64,000 nt of DNA from Datisca glomerata (GCA_003255025.1 QANY01006236.1:248001-312000), one strand, 5' to 3'; positions 25,021 through 37,139 are shown, counted from the first letter of the stretch. Notes: a model not told the origin generated them from the sequence alone. Numbers and translations are program-made.

Positions 25021-25031
25021 GTTTTGATACC
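25021..25031 (-). other. Degenerate tRNA-Met primer-binding site
   Basis: Minus-strand TGGTATCAAAA corresponds to TGGTATCAGAG at 36681-36691, the complement of the initiator tRNA 3' end, with two changes. The flanks (CTCTTT on one side, CCAAACCTGGTAGGG on the other) match the other copy. Confidence 0.6.
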
Positions 25032-25305
25032 AAAAGAGACGGAATTGCATAATTTATTTATTTAAAGACAGGGTATAATAAGCAAGAATTCGCAATGATT
25101 TTATTGAAGTAAAATAAGCTTACAGGTACTGAAAATTGTTATACAACAATTAATTAATGCTCCCACTCACTAAATAACGTTGAGGAAGAAGAAGAAAGAT
25201 TACAAAAGATGACGAAGAAGAAGGCTTTGTTTTGAAAACAAGTTTTTCTCTCAAAATTGTTAAGATTGGAAAACAAGTTCTGAGGAACAAATGAGAGAGG
25301 ATGCA

Positions 25306-25313
25306 TATTTATA
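25306..25313 (-). promoter_or_regulatory. TATA box of the endogenous pararetrovirus leader
   Basis: TATAAATA on the minus strand, in the context TGTCTATAAATATGC, about 50 bases upstream of the repeated R-like segment. The spacing suits a pol II start within 25270-25280. Whether it is active cannot be seen. Confidence 0.5.
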
Positions 25314-25329
25314 GACAATGAAAGTAGAG

Positions 25330-27245
25330 TTCACCGGGAACTCATCACTACCTGCATTCTTCTTTTCTACAAAAGTAAAAATATTTTACATTTCTACTTT
25401 TGACTAATTGAAGAAAAAGGATAAATAGTTGCCTAATTATTTGATAACTAGTACAATAATTACATAAAAATATAAATTATAAAGATTCCTTAATAATTGT
25501 AATCTTGGACTTTACATCTTCATTATTGCTTTAGTCATGATTGTTGTCTTGAAAATCATTGTGATTGTTGCTGTATATTGGAGTCATGGTTGTCATTCTT
25601 TGATAATATTTATCCTGGATTCTTATGCTTCAATGACTGATTGTTGATAAAAACCATAATTGTTCATTTTGATAGTTATCATGACTGTTGCATTATGCTG
25701 GAGAGGCATCATGATATATTACTTGATTTTTTTTATTGTTTCAACATTGACATTTTGGCAACGGTAAATTATTTTTATTTACTCATCATCACTCATATTA
25801 ACATCATCAAATGGATCCTGAGAGTCGTAAAATGCGTCATAGGCTCATTGTGGCAGGACGCGACCCTTCCATGTATTTTGATCCTTCAATTGCTGAAGGA
25901 TGACATGTCTAGATGATTGGGCTTTTTGGATATTTAGTTTAATTGGGTAACTTGGCTTTATAGATGATTCAGAGTCAAAATTATTATTGTCTTCCAAAAG
26001 GAGAAGTATTTTTTGGATTAATTCTTGCTTTAAGTTGGATTTAGGCTATGACTTTTGATTTACCTTTTGAAGGAGGGTTTTGATTCTAGTTTGGATTATT
26101 TGGATGAGTTTGAATTGGATGATTTGATTTATGGATTTGGGTTAATGGGCTAACTAATTTTTAATGGAGCCTGGGTAAAATGATTTTTTGCCAATTTCAA
26201 TTGAGGTTGGATATTTGCAAATTCCTGGTTAATGGAGCAATAATTTTTTAAGTATTAAATTTATCTCACCATTTAACATAATATTGTCTGGTATGGATTC
26301 CATCTTCAACTGAGTATTGCCATTTTAAGATCCGTGATATATTTGTATTTATTTGTAAGACAAAGAATTTGAAGAAAAGAAGTCTCAATTGGCGTGGGTT
26401 TGTATATTTTCAAAAATAAATTAAAAGCTTGTTGAAAATCGATTGGAAATAATTTTAAGACAGGGTCATGAATGGACCACTATCTTAAGAACCAATTTAA
26501 AAAAATTATTTTGAAATTCTTATAAAAATTTAAAAACAAAGAGTGGAAAAATCATTATTTTGATGCAAAAAATCATGTGACAAGCATCAATATAATCAAA
26601 ATAATTATCTTATTTTTTGTTTAAAAGAATTTTGAGACCTGGATGTTGGGTTTTTCAATACTCCATGGTTATGATTTTGAGAATATAGAATGAATGATAG
26701 AGGATCATTCCTTCTAAATTTTTGATTGGGCTAATATTAATGAATTTTGTTTATAAGATAATATCTCTATAGAAACTGAGACATTTGTCCTTGTGACTAG
26801 GGACAAAGGAGAATTCTAGAAGAAAATAGGTTTTTCCTATTTCAGCATGATCCTTCAAATGAGCAAATGAGGCTCAATATGAAAGATATTTTTGCTGAGA
26901 ATTTTTTTTGAATTAAGAGGATGATTTTCTGTATTTTATAATTGGTTGATTGACTAATTTTTCATTAAAAGGTTGAGTAATTGAGAATGGGTCAAACTGG
27001 TTGACCATAGCTGATTGGTAATTGGTCTGATGCACTCAAGTATTGTTAATTGAGTTTGTTTAGGAGTACAAGACTCCTATTTAATTTGGGCCTTACGGGA
27101 CAATTTTGGAGTCGAATACTCTTCTATAATTGATCAATTCATCATCCTCACATGATTTTCTGAAAGTGATATTGATTCTTTTAGTTAAGGACTCTACAAC
27201 ATGTTTATGACTTTTTTGAAATCCTTTAGGCATGACTTAGAATGT
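25330..27245. other. AT-rich region, no assigned gene
   Basis: It lies upstream, in viral orientation, of the pararetrovirus promoter fragment and may therefore be decayed viral or retroelement sequence. Only short minus-strand open stretches were seen (for example about 26910-27013), and none matches a family I can name. The plus-strand 91-codon frame at 25641 has no recognisable features. Confidence 0.35.
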
Positions 27246-27249
27246 TCCT

Positions 27250-28271
27250 TTCAGTATAAAAAAATACACCCAAGATAAGATAGTGGTTTTTTTAGTTCTT
27301 TATGTTAATGATATTCTACTCATTGGGAATGATGTAGAAAATTTGTCAAAGGTAAAAAAAATGGTTAGCTGAAAAATTTCAAATGAAAGATTTGGGTGAG
27401 GCGAGTTATGTTCTAGGCATCCAAATTCTAAGAGATAGAAATAACAAGTTCTTGACACTTTCTCAGATATCTTATATTGATAAGGTGCTGGAAAGATTCT
27501 CTATGGAGAATTTTAAGAAAGGTCAACAATCGACCAGACATGAAATTGTCCTCTTCAAAGAAGAATGTCCTACGACACCTCGGGAGGAAAACGATATGAG
27601 AAATGTTCTCTATGCTTCATAAGTTGGAAGTCTCATGTATGCCATATTCTATGCGAGACTGGACATTTGTTATGCAGTGAGAATTGTCAGTCGTTATCAA
27701 TCGAATCTAAGTTTGGAACAATAGATTACAGTAAAGCACATTCTCAAGTATCTTAGGAGAATGAGAAACTATATGCTTGTTTATTCAGGTGGAGACCTAA
27801 ACCCCACTAGATATATTGATTCTGATTTTCAATCAGATAGAAATAGTCAAAAGTCAACATTTGGATCAATATTCACCCTAAGTGGAGGAGTTGTATTTTG
27901 GAGAAGTATTAAACAATCCAACATTACAGATTCCACTATGGAAGCTAAATATATAGCCACTTATGAATCTGCGAAAGAGGTGGTATGGCTGAGAGAGTTC
28001 TATTCTGATTTGGAAGTAGTGCTAGATATAGACAAGCCACCACAAATTTCAAGGAAGCGAGGAGTCACAAGAGGGGTAAGAACATATATATGAAATATCA
28101 TATTGTAAGAGAGATCGTGCATCGAGAGGATGTGACTGTTATGAAGATAACATTAGAACATAATCTGACTGATCCTTTTACAAAGACACTTCCTGCGAAG
28201 TCATTTGAGGATCACGTGCGTAACATGAGATTAAGAGAGATGCCACATTCGCTTTAGGGCAAGTGGGAGAT
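27250..28271 (+). pseudogene. Second Ty1/copia pol remnant (end of reverse transcriptase and RNase H)
   Basis: Clearly related to the copy at 10641-11719 but less complete: it begins near the palm motif (VLYVNDILLIGND at about 27298; the first Asp of YVDD is Asn). RT thumb (27383-27622) and RNase H (27761-28250; SNITDSTMEAKYIATYESAKE) follow. There are stops at 27620 and 27723 and a deletion after 28045 that removes the usual YCDN segment. It ends with AAGTGGGAGA and then the LTR. Gag, protease, integrase and the RT fingers are absent. Confidence 0.87.
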
Positions 28272-29357
28272 TTTTTGGATTATGCCCTCAAAACATATGT
28301 ATTGACATTTTGTATACAAATTTAAAGAGGATTACATGTTTCCTATAATTGTTCTTTTAAATTATTATTGAATAATTTATATAAATATCTGAAAATTCCA
28401 TATCCATTAATGAGACTATGATCTTGTATTAGTACGAGAGGATTAAGATCATAGATAATGAATAAAATTCTCTGTAACTTATTAAAGTTTGAAATCTTTA
28501 ATGAATAATTGCTAATACGGTTCACTAAACATTATGGATGCGTGTGATCTAGATCATATCACTAATATAGATAGACATCTTAATGAATGTACTTTATATA
28601 ATAAAATTATATATGCTAGGACCAATGATAACTAATATATATATATATATTAACGTGTTGTTTATCATAAAGATTTAATACACATCAATTCAATGATCAT
28701 ATATAGATCAGTCTGAATCTTGAGTAGTCATGAACTCCTATACATGTTTATTGGATATTTTGATTCACTTGTTAATATTTGTTTATTAATTAGGCTAATG
28801 AGTTTTGTTTTGGAGATTCAGTGATGCGGATGGCTCGGGACATAATCTTATAAGATTTAGAATCTAAGTTTTTTTAACGGATCGTATATTGGTTTCTTTA
28901 AGTGTTAATTCTGGAACTGAATGGTTATTGAGCTTAAATTTATAATAAGATTATAAATTAGCCATTCAATAGTAGATTAATGATACTTAAGGATCAATAG
29001 GTAATTAGAAGGGTAAACGGTAATTTTGATCATTTCTAATTTACGAACAATCATTAGAGGACATAACTACATGAAATGATTATGTCAGTAGACTACATGA
29101 GAATACTCTATAAATACATTCTATAATCTCTAAGAGTGCAATTTCATATTTATAGTGGAGCTAAGGATTATTGGTCTATGGTCACCAAGTCACCTCTATA
29201 CTACGTTGTCTAGGGTAGGGTGTGAGTATTTTCGGATATGAGAAAAAGACTGACTTACAAAATAAATTTTTATTCTGGGGCAAGTACATAATTATGTGTG
29301 ATTAATTAATTAAAAATTAATTAATTAAATTATTTATATATTTAAATATAATTTTCA

Positions 29358-29394
<37 letters not shown>

Positions 29395-29438
29395 TCGATT
29401 TTTTTTAAGTACAAGTGAGATAAAATATCTAATTTGTC
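28272..29438 (+). repeat. 3'-truncated LTR of the copia family (copy 3)
   Basis: It follows the pol remnant and aligns to the first half of the 2.2-kb LTRs. The start TTTTGGATTATG corresponds to TGTTGG…; homology continues through a TA microsatellite (29364-29392) and stops at about 29438 after CTAATTTGT. The palindromic block and the GC-rich end are missing, and pararetrovirus-derived DNA begins immediately. Confidence 0.8.
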
Positions 29439-29485
29439 AACAAATATTTTGCAAATTTGCAATCAATTTTTAAAAGATTTTTTAT

Positions 29486-29900
29486 TTAATAGATTATCTT
29501 GAAATTTATTATTAAATTGTATGGTTGCTTTAATAATGGAATGATAAATCTCAAATCTTGAAAATCTAATTTAGATGGAAACAATTTGATTTTTCTTGCA
29601 GAGATAACTATACTATTTTGTTTTATTTCCTTGGCAAACAATTCAAGATATTTCCGGCTTTGATCAATAGATTTAGAGAAAGTAAAAACATTAATGTGAA
29701 CAAATAGGAAATCAGTATATTGGTTGAAAATTATCTTCGGGAATTCACTTGGAGCATTTTTAAGTCCAAAAATCATTACATTCCATTGTAATGACCCAAT
29801 GGAGTTACAAATGCAATTTTGTATTTGCTATTCTCATTTATCTAGATTTGTCAAATTCCAGATTACATGCCAGCACATAATTCTTTACAAAATTTTTGTT
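29486..29900 (-). pseudogene. Endogenous pararetrovirus reverse transcriptase remnant
   Basis: The minus-strand translation of 29486-29776 has the FGLKNAPSEF motif just before the palm, followed by a degraded active-site region and a K-rich ISARKIKLF stretch typical of Caulimoviridae RT rather than of plant LTR retrotransposons. The two catalytic Asp of the YxDD box are lost (HINVF at that place). Upstream bases to about 29900 are probably the RT fingers in other frames. RNase H is absent because the copia LTR joins at 29438. Confidence 0.7.
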
Positions 29901-30041
29901 TAACTTGTTTTTGAAGAGCAAGATTTTGAAGTTATTCTTCAATTCTTTTGAATTTTATTTCGTCTTGCAGAAAACATAATTATTTTTCTTTACAAGAAAT
30001 TAAATTTATAATTTTGTAAACAATATTTTGTTTTAAAGTTT

Positions 30042-30290
30042 TCAATTCTTATTGTGAGAAAAAGAAAGAAATTTAAATTTAACGTGTTTATCTATGGGAT
30101 AAGTAATTATCTCATCATGCTCTGTTGTAAAATGATACACAGAGAAATGAATGGTAAACTCAAAATAATTTTGTCTTGTCATGTTTTTCACTAAGACAAA
30201 AAATATTTTAGAACATAAATTGTCTTGACAAATATAAACTTTTGAGATTTCATAATTGATATGCATTCTAGTAACATTTGTAGAGGGCAA
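30042..30290 (-). pseudogene. Probable endogenous pararetrovirus protease-region remnant
   Basis: An 82-codon frame between the capsid zinc knuckle and the RT, where the aspartic protease lies in Caulimoviridae. The composition and the Cys/His-poor, Ile/Tyr-rich sequence fit, but I cannot see a clear Asp-Thr/Ser-Gly triad. The position is the main evidence. Confidence 0.4.
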
Positions 30291-31029
30291 AAATTCTTTT
30301 ATCTTTTTGAAGTATTTGATAGGAATGAATTATTCTTGGATATAATTCAAATCAGCTCGTGAATAAATAAAAATCATTGAGCTGAAATCAAAATCTTGGA
30401 TTATTATTCTGACCATTATGTGTCATTTTTTAATTTTTATATGAGTAAGGATTTGAGGAAGTTATCATCATCTTGAATGTTGACAACAGGTTCTTCAATC
30501 TCATTATCAGAAATTGAGGATTTACTAGGTTCACCTAGTTCACTAGATTCGTGATTTTGAATTAAATTCTCTATTTTTAAAAGATTTTATTCTTTTGTTA
30601 TTTCTATGTTGAATATTTTATTCTTTTATTTCATTTTTAATATTTTCTATTTCTTTTGGAAGTTCTTGAAAGACTTGTAGTATTGTTATTGGACTTAGTA
30701 TTTTCTTTCTTTTGAATTATCTTCCTAAATCTTTGAAGGTATTCTTGTTTTAATTCAGGATTTTCAACTTTACTAATTTAATTTTAACAAATGATTTTCT
30801 TGTTCTTTAGTTTTATTTAAAACATTATTTTTCTGACAACAGCTATTTTTATATCCTATAAAGATGTTTGGAGAATCACTGTCAGAGCTTGAATAACTTA
30901 CTTCATCAAATTCAGAGGATTCAAATTCTTCTAAATTTTCATGACTACTTTCATAGCAATCTATTGATTCTATAATTCTAACAATTCTTGTTTTTCTTCG
31001 TCAATGATTTTTTATTGATTAATTTTATT

Positions 31030-31284
31030 TTATAGTTGGCAAATCTTGGAAAAATGATCATTCTTCCCACATTTAAAACACTTAGTTTTACTTATATCCA
31101 CAAATTTTTTTATTGAATTTTCTTCTTGAATAATTTTTATTCTTAGAAAAGTATTTGCCAAAATTTCTATTTTTGTTTTTGTGAAATTTTTTTCTATAAG
31201 GTTTATAAATTCTTTTAGGATTAAGATGAAATTTTTTCCTATTCTTTTAGGATGGAGCAATAGCAGGTGATTCATATTACTCAC
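31030..31284 (-). pseudogene. Endogenous pararetrovirus capsid C-terminal zinc knuckle remnant
   Basis: An 84-codon frame ending in a C-x2-C-x4-H-x4-C zinc knuckle (about 31039-31080), the usual end of a caulimovirid coat protein. The preceding 60 residues are Lys-rich. Sequence to 32383 is probably further capsid coding DNA, broken by stops and by a tandem duplication at 31500-31955. Confidence 0.68.
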
Positions 31285-31499
31285 AGAAATTGTCTAATTC
31301 GTATTTGGCAGTTTTCTTTTACTTTTTAATTTGTTTATTAATTTTCATGTCTATACACATTCTTAGACCTTATTTCTTAGGTCATCACTAAAGACTGTTC
31401 TAATTTTGTGGGCAAACAAATTCGGTAAGTTATTTATGAAATTTTCCTTCTAAAAGGGTTGATGGTTGTTATTCCTAGACATTACTCTGGACAAAAATA

Positions 31500-31955
31500 T
31501 ATTTTTGTACCAACCAAAGTCACTTAGAGTAGGATACCTAAGATTGATTGATTGATCATAGATACACAAAGTAACGTTATTTGGCATTCCAATGAAATGT
31601 TCAATAATTGTGTAAAAGAGTGTATGAATGGCATCAGACATTGTTTCCTAATCCTCTCCAAGAATTGAGGTTCATTCAACATCAATCTTTATTGCTATAA
31701 GGATGATATTTTTAGATTCTTCTGTGAGTTGTACCAACCAAAGTCACTTAGGGTAGGACACTTAATATTGGTTAATTGGTCATGGATACGTGAAGTAACG
31801 TTACTTAACGTTCCAATGAAATATTCAATTATTGTGTAGAATGAGTGTGTTAATGGCATCAAGCATCGTTTCATGATCTTCTCTAAGGATTGTGGTTCCT
31901 TCAACATCAATCTTTATTGTTGTAAGGATGATATTTTTAGATTCTTCAGTGATAT
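31500..31955 (-). repeat. Tandem duplication of about 228 bp in the pararetrovirus capsid region
   Basis: 31502-31722 and 31730-31950 align along their length: both contain CCAACCAAAGTCACTTAG near one end and AAGGATGATATTTTTAGATT near the other. Identity is estimated at 75-80% by eye, so the duplication is old or arose before integration. Confidence 0.8.
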
Positions 31956-32383
31956 ATTTTTCCCACCAAGAATGAAACATTCATGTGAATCCTGTCACTA
32001 AAAACTTTATACCTCATTGTGAGGTAAATTATGTGTGGTGATGTAACTATTGACTACCATAGCTATGTGCTGTATTTTGTTGAGGACTTCCTGTTATGGA
32101 AACCCAGCAATATTCCATTAATATAATTTTTCTACAGGGACAAAAAATTGATTGATTGAAGAAGATTCAGTAATTTGAATATCTGAAGGAATAAGTTTTT
32201 TATGCCACTTCTTTTCCAGTTTATTAATTTCTAAATTTCTAATTTTTTTTTTCAATATTGTGGATGTTTGAAGATTCACGGATTATAGATGATTCATAGG
32301 TGGAATCTGACTTATAATTTTCTGATTCAGAACTACTGTCTTGGTTAATCACCTTAACAGAATAAGATGACTCAACACGTTTA

Positions 32384-33519
32384 TGTTGAGAATTATGCCC
32401 TCAAAGCATGTATTGACATTTTAATATGAAATTTAAAGAGGAATACATTTTTCTTATAATTGTTCTTTTAAATTATTGTTGAATAATTTATATAAATATC
32501 TGAAAATTCTATATTCATTAAAGATATTATGATCTTGTAATAGTACAAGAGGATTAAGATCGTAGATATTGAATAAAATTGTCAGAACATATTAAAGTAT
32601 GAAATCTTTAATGAATGGTAACTAGTACGGTTCACTAAGTATTATGAATGCGTGTGATCTAGATCTGGATCATTGATGTGGATAGACATCTTAGTGAACG
32701 TACTTTATATAATAAGATTATATATGACATGACCAATGTGAATTAATATATTTATTAACGTGTTGTTTATCATAAAAATTTAATACACATCAATTTGATG
32801 ATCATATGTAGATCAGTCTGAATCCTGAGTAATCATGAACTCCTATGCATGTCTACTGGATTTTTTGATTCACTCCTTAAAGTATGTTTGTTAATCAGGC
32901 TAGTGACTTTTGTTTTGGAGATTCAGTGATGTGGATTGTTGGAAACATGATCTTATAAGATTTGGAATCTAAGCTTTCTAATGCATCGTATATTGATTCC
33001 CTTAAGTCTTCATTCTGAAACTGAATGGTTACTGAGCTCAAATTTATAATAAGATTCTAAATTAGTCATTCACTAGTGGATTAATGGTACTTAAAGATCA
33101 ATGGGTAATTAGAATGGTGAAACGGTAAATTTGAGAGGTTCTAATTTACGAACCAATAACTAGAGGACAGAACTACATAAAATGATTATGTTAGTGGACT
33201 ACATGAGATTACTCTGTAAATACATTCTATAATATCTAAGAGTGCAATTCCATATTAAAAGTGAAATTAATAAATAAAATTATTTAATTAAAGAGTTTAA
33301 TTAACAATCTATTTTATTGAAGCTTAGGACTATAAGTTTATGGCCCTCAAGTCACATCTATACTACATTGTCTAGGGTGTGAATATTTCAGGACATGAGA
33401 AAATGACTGACTTGCAAAAAAAAAATTATTCTGGGAAAAGTATATAATCATGTGTGATTAATTAATTAATAATTAATTAATTGAATTATTTATATATTTA
33501 AATATAATTTTTGGAAATT

Positions 33520-33555
<36 letters not shown>

Positions 33556-34617
33556 TGATTTTTTTAATTATCTAATTTGTGAAATTAGATAAGTAAATTA
33601 TTATTAAATAATTTAAATCAACTAAATCTGTTATTTGTGAAATGACAGATATATGGATAATCAGATATATTAATTTTGAATTAACTGATATTTAGATAAT
33701 TATCTAATTAAAATAAATATTTAATTCGTAGTAATTGTCACGTGTAATTACTGATAGGGTATCAGAAATTGACATGGACTATTGTGGTGTCACGTGACAC
33801 TACAATAGTGAGGGTACAACATTGTAGTGCTACATGACACTGCAGTGGTGCCGTGAGGCACTGTGCTGGCTCACGACACACTGCAGTTGTGCACAATTGC
33901 AGTGGGTTCCACTACAATTGGTAATTTTACAGTTAAATATTATTTCAGTTTATCTCTAAGAATCTGATGCGTCATTATCTAGAATATATACAGATAATAT
34001 CTAATGGCCTTAGTGGTTGAGAAGATGAGAGAATCAGTTGATCAGATCATTGGTTTGTCAATCAAGAGTTAAATTAAGAACACGATCGGTGTCAGAGAGA
34101 TTTTTTGTTCTGTGATTAAACGTTAATCAAATATCTAAAAGAATAATCATCACGTTCTTTTAGAGAATCGTCTCACTAAAGTTTTTTTCAGTAAATATCT
34201 AGATCTCATGTGTTGAGAACATCTAGAGACAGAAAAAAGTGTTTTGTAATATTCTACGTACCCACACATGTCCTAGTGCGTTGAGAATTGACTTGAAAGA
34301 TCTTGGTGTGGATCTTAGAGTCTACTGATCGTTGGAACGATTTCGTGGGAATGGAAGATCGATCGATTTTTGCAAGGACGTTTGATATAGATTACAAGAG
34401 TTATATGATTCTTAATCTTGTATGTTATAAATTTAACTTATAAATATATAATGGATGACTGACTGAAAATGAGTTTTCAATAAAAAAGTTATTTGGTTAT
34501 CGTATCGTTGCGCAAGTTTTGTTTTATTAAAATATTCGATTTTTATTAAAAGTTTAATTATTTTTTAAAAACACACGTCTCCACGCTTCCGCCGCGCATG
34601 CGCCGCGACGGCCAGCA
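32384..34617 (+). mobile_element. Solo LTR of the copia family (copy 4), inserted in the pararetrovirus
   Basis: 2234 bp, homologous to 11720-13944 from end to end. Ends read TGTTGA…CCAGCA. Flanks are GTTTA (32379-32383) and ATTTA (34618-34622), a 5-bp target duplication with one transition. No internal copia sequence remains. Both flanks are pararetroviral on the minus strand, so the LTR arrived after viral integration. The palindromic block is at about 33735-33925. Confidence 0.87.
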
Positions 34618-34714
34618 ATTTATTCTTCAATTATTGATACATTTTATCAATTTTTTTATTGAGGGAGACAATATTTAGAGTGGTTTTTTTAAAGGTTTAT
34701 TAAAAGGGTTTCTT

Positions 34715-35053
34715 TCAAAAAAAAAATTTAGATCTAAGTTCATGAAGATCATCAACCTTATTTTCAATTTTGCTAATTATTTTCTTATTGTTATTGGTGT
34801 TATTTAGTTGTTTAACAACTTTTTTATTGGATTCTTCTTCCTTTGAAATTTTAAAAGGAGAAGCAGTGAGTAAAGAATTTTTATAATTAATTATAATTTT
34901 TTCAGGTGGGGGGTGACTAGCAGTCACCCAACTGGAGTCTTCCTTGACCAATTTGGTCTTAGAAATAACTTTAATATTATTTTCATAAATATCCTCCATA
35001 TAATCAAAGAAAAACATATCAACTCTAAATTTTTTTGTATGAACGTCTTTCAT
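34715..35053 (-). pseudogene. Endogenous pararetrovirus polyprotein remnant between movement and capsid domains
   Basis: A 112-codon frame, hydrophilic, Lys/Asn-rich, with a WVTASHPPPEK segment. It sits between the movement-protein remnant and the capsid region, in the same orientation. Position and composition support a polyprotein linker; no domain motif is visible. Confidence 0.5.
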
Positions 35054-35622
35054 TCAACAAAGATAATTTTTCTTTGATCCATATTGTATTGAGATTGACT
35101 GGGTCATTCATGTGTTGAGTTAGACCCTCCCAATCGGGCTTGTACTATTGGCTTAAGGTGCCTAAATTCAAAACTAAAAGTTGGGGATTTATTGGAGATA
35201 ACATTCCTTGAAAATCAGATTCAGTAGATGATTTTGTTTCGTCAGATTGTTCAGTTTATTATCAAAGATTGACTGATTGACTTGAAAATTTAGATGTTCC
35301 TTTAAGTCTTAATTTTTTTATTTTTCAAAATTTTAATTCTTTTTCCAATCGATGGATTCTAACATCTTGACTATTATTGACAATTGATTCAGAAAAGGAA
35401 CTCCTAGGAGTGCTAGACTGGCTAAACTCTTTAATTTGAGGATTAGAACTGGAAGATTAGATATTAATTGTAACAGTACTATCTGTGTTGCTAAATATAA
35501 TCAATATCTTCAATTGGACGTTGAATTGGAGTGGGTTGACTTTTATTAGTTAAAAGCCAGTTTGTAGGTAAAGTAATATCAGACCACCTAATGGTTTTAG
35601 GAACTCTAATATTTACATTACT

Positions 35623-35871
35623 TTAGTTAGATTCAATCAATAATGTTTGATTTTTTGGATTCCTATTGAAGGCTTGAAAATTCAAATTGATTTTGGTAAC
35701 TTTGTAATGAATTCTAAAAATCAAAGCTAGAGGTTGGGCATCTTCAAGGATTTGGTAATCACTAGTTTTGATATTTAAAGTCAAAGCTTTAAGAATACGA
35801 CGGTCTGTCAAACTAACAGACAACCGAAAAACAATCCAAATGAATTGGACCACTATAAAGTGAAGATTCAA
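35623..35871 (-). pseudogene. Endogenous pararetrovirus movement-protein core remnant
   Basis: An 82-codon frame containing LSVSLTDRRILKALTL and ALIFRIHYKV, which resemble the conserved 30K-type movement-protein core of Caulimoviridae. Neighbouring frames (35100-35600) appear to continue it with stops. This is the best family marker on this side of the solo LTR. Confidence 0.65.
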
Positions 35872-36061
35872 TTAATCTTAAAATACTATCATTAAAATTT
35901 ATAAATCTTACATCACGCAAGGCTAACAAAACGGAGGTCTTTAAGCATCTTCTTGTGAGTGGTTTAACTCCAATCTGGACTAAACCAAAGTGAAGAAAAT
36001 CGTATCCTTCTTCAGTATGAGGTTTGATTGAATTAGAAGAAAGTAATTGACAAGTTTCATG

Positions 36062-36298
36062 CTATTTTCCAAGAGCATATATTTTTTCAATTGTTTTAAC
36101 ATGATGCTGAGGTTTTAAGGAAGCAACAGACCATATTAATTTATAGATTTCTTTACTAGAGATTTTGAGTATATTCCATACCCTATAATCTACATGATCA
36201 TTCGTTAAATATTCAAAATATTCTTCGTTAATTATGTCTGGCATTGTATTGGTTGTAGACATATTACTACAAAATGAATTACTTCTAGATAACCTCAT
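36062..36298 (-). pseudogene. Endogenous pararetrovirus movement-protein N-terminal remnant
   Basis: A 78-codon frame beginning with Met and containing EEYFEYLTNDHVDYRVWNIL. A second, shorter and diverged copy lies at 36849-37070. It lies downstream of the leader and primer-binding site, so it is probably the start of the viral polyprotein. Confidence 0.62.
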
Positions 36299-36539
36299 TG
36301 CACAATATAGCTAAATTATTCTTATGATTAAAATTTCATCATGAATTTTGTCTAAAACTTGCTATAACTTCTACAACTTCTTGAGAAGTTCAACTTTTCT
36401 CCCATTTGCCTCTACAACTACCATACTCTCATGATTTACGTATCTAAGAGGTCTTATTGGGGTGCCTGAAGTAAACCTATTAGAAACCGATATGTTAGAT
36501 TCAAATATTAGAAAATCAAATATTACAGAGAAATAATCA

Positions 36540-36848
36540 AACATAAAAATAACTAACCACTTGGTCGAAATAAAAATAATTAAGCAAGTAAGCAACAATT
36601 GCAACAATAACCACTCCCTTAGGCGGTGGTGAATAATAATTAAGCATGTATTAAACAATAAAATACCCTACCAGGTTTGACTCTGATACCAAAAGAGACA
36701 GATTACGAATAATTTATGTATTTAAAGACGATATTACAATTAAGCAGATATTAAATAGTAAAATACCCTACTGGGATCGACTCTAATATCAAAATATGCG
36801 AAATTGAGTATAATTTATGTATTTAAAGACGGGCATAATTGCGTATAC
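36540..36848 (-). repeat. Pararetrovirus leader, present twice in tandem
   Basis: 36610-36735 and 36736-36845 share TATTAAAnAnTAAAATACCCT, then a primer-site region, then TAATTTATGTATTTAAAGACG. The first copy is intact around the primer site; the second has a mutated one (TTTTGATATTAGAGTC on the minus strand). A third copy lies at 24855-25080. Confidence 0.75.
36681..36691 (-). other. tRNA-Met primer-binding site of the endogenous pararetrovirus
   Basis: Minus-strand TGGTATCAGAG, complementary to the 3' end of the initiator tRNA-Met, the minus-strand DNA primer of Caulimoviridae. It lies about 380 bases upstream of the movement-protein remnant at 36298. Confidence 0.75.
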
Positions 36849-37070
36849 TTAGGAGATGATTAGAAGAAAGTAATTAACACGTTTCATGCTCTTTTCCAAA
36901 TGCATATATTTTTCAATTGTTTTAACATGATGCTGAAACTTGAAGGAAACAACATACCATATTGATTTATAAATTTCTTTACTAAAAAATTTAAGTATAT
37001 TCCATACCCTATGATCTACATGATCATCTGCTAAATATTCAAAATATTCTTTGCTAATTATGTTTGACAT
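36849..37070 (-). pseudogene. Second copy of the pararetrovirus movement-protein N-terminus
   Basis: A 73-codon frame homologous to 36062-36298 (shared EEYFEYLADDHVDHRVWNIL-like segment). It is truncated and is followed on the minus strand by leader copies rather than by the movement core, so the viral DNA was rearranged or inserted as a partial tandem. Confidence 0.68.
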
Positions 37071-37139
37071 TGTATTTATTATAGACCTATTACTACAAGA
37101 CGAATAATTTATAAATAACCTACTTATTACTCAAAATAA

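Larger units (their letters stand above)
24727..25320 (-). mobile_element. Endogenous pararetrovirus fragment: promoter and leader with primer-binding site
   Basis: On the minus strand this reads: TATA box (25306-25313), a segment of about 130 bases (25125-25255), a leader with a tRNA-Met-type primer site (25021-25031), then a second copy of the 130-base segment (24727-24850). The leader part (24855-25080) aligns well by eye with 36540-36740, which precedes movement-protein remnants in the same orientation. That identifies it as Caulimoviridae-derived. The direct repeat around the primer site looks like an R region or terminal redundancy. No open frame follows on the minus strand, so it is an isolated non-coding fragment. 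Confidence 0.65.

Noticed and set aside
34575..34617. GC-rich run as a CpG island or gene start
   Set aside because: It is the conserved GC-rich terminus of the copia LTR and is present at the same place in the copies ending at 13944 and 19157.
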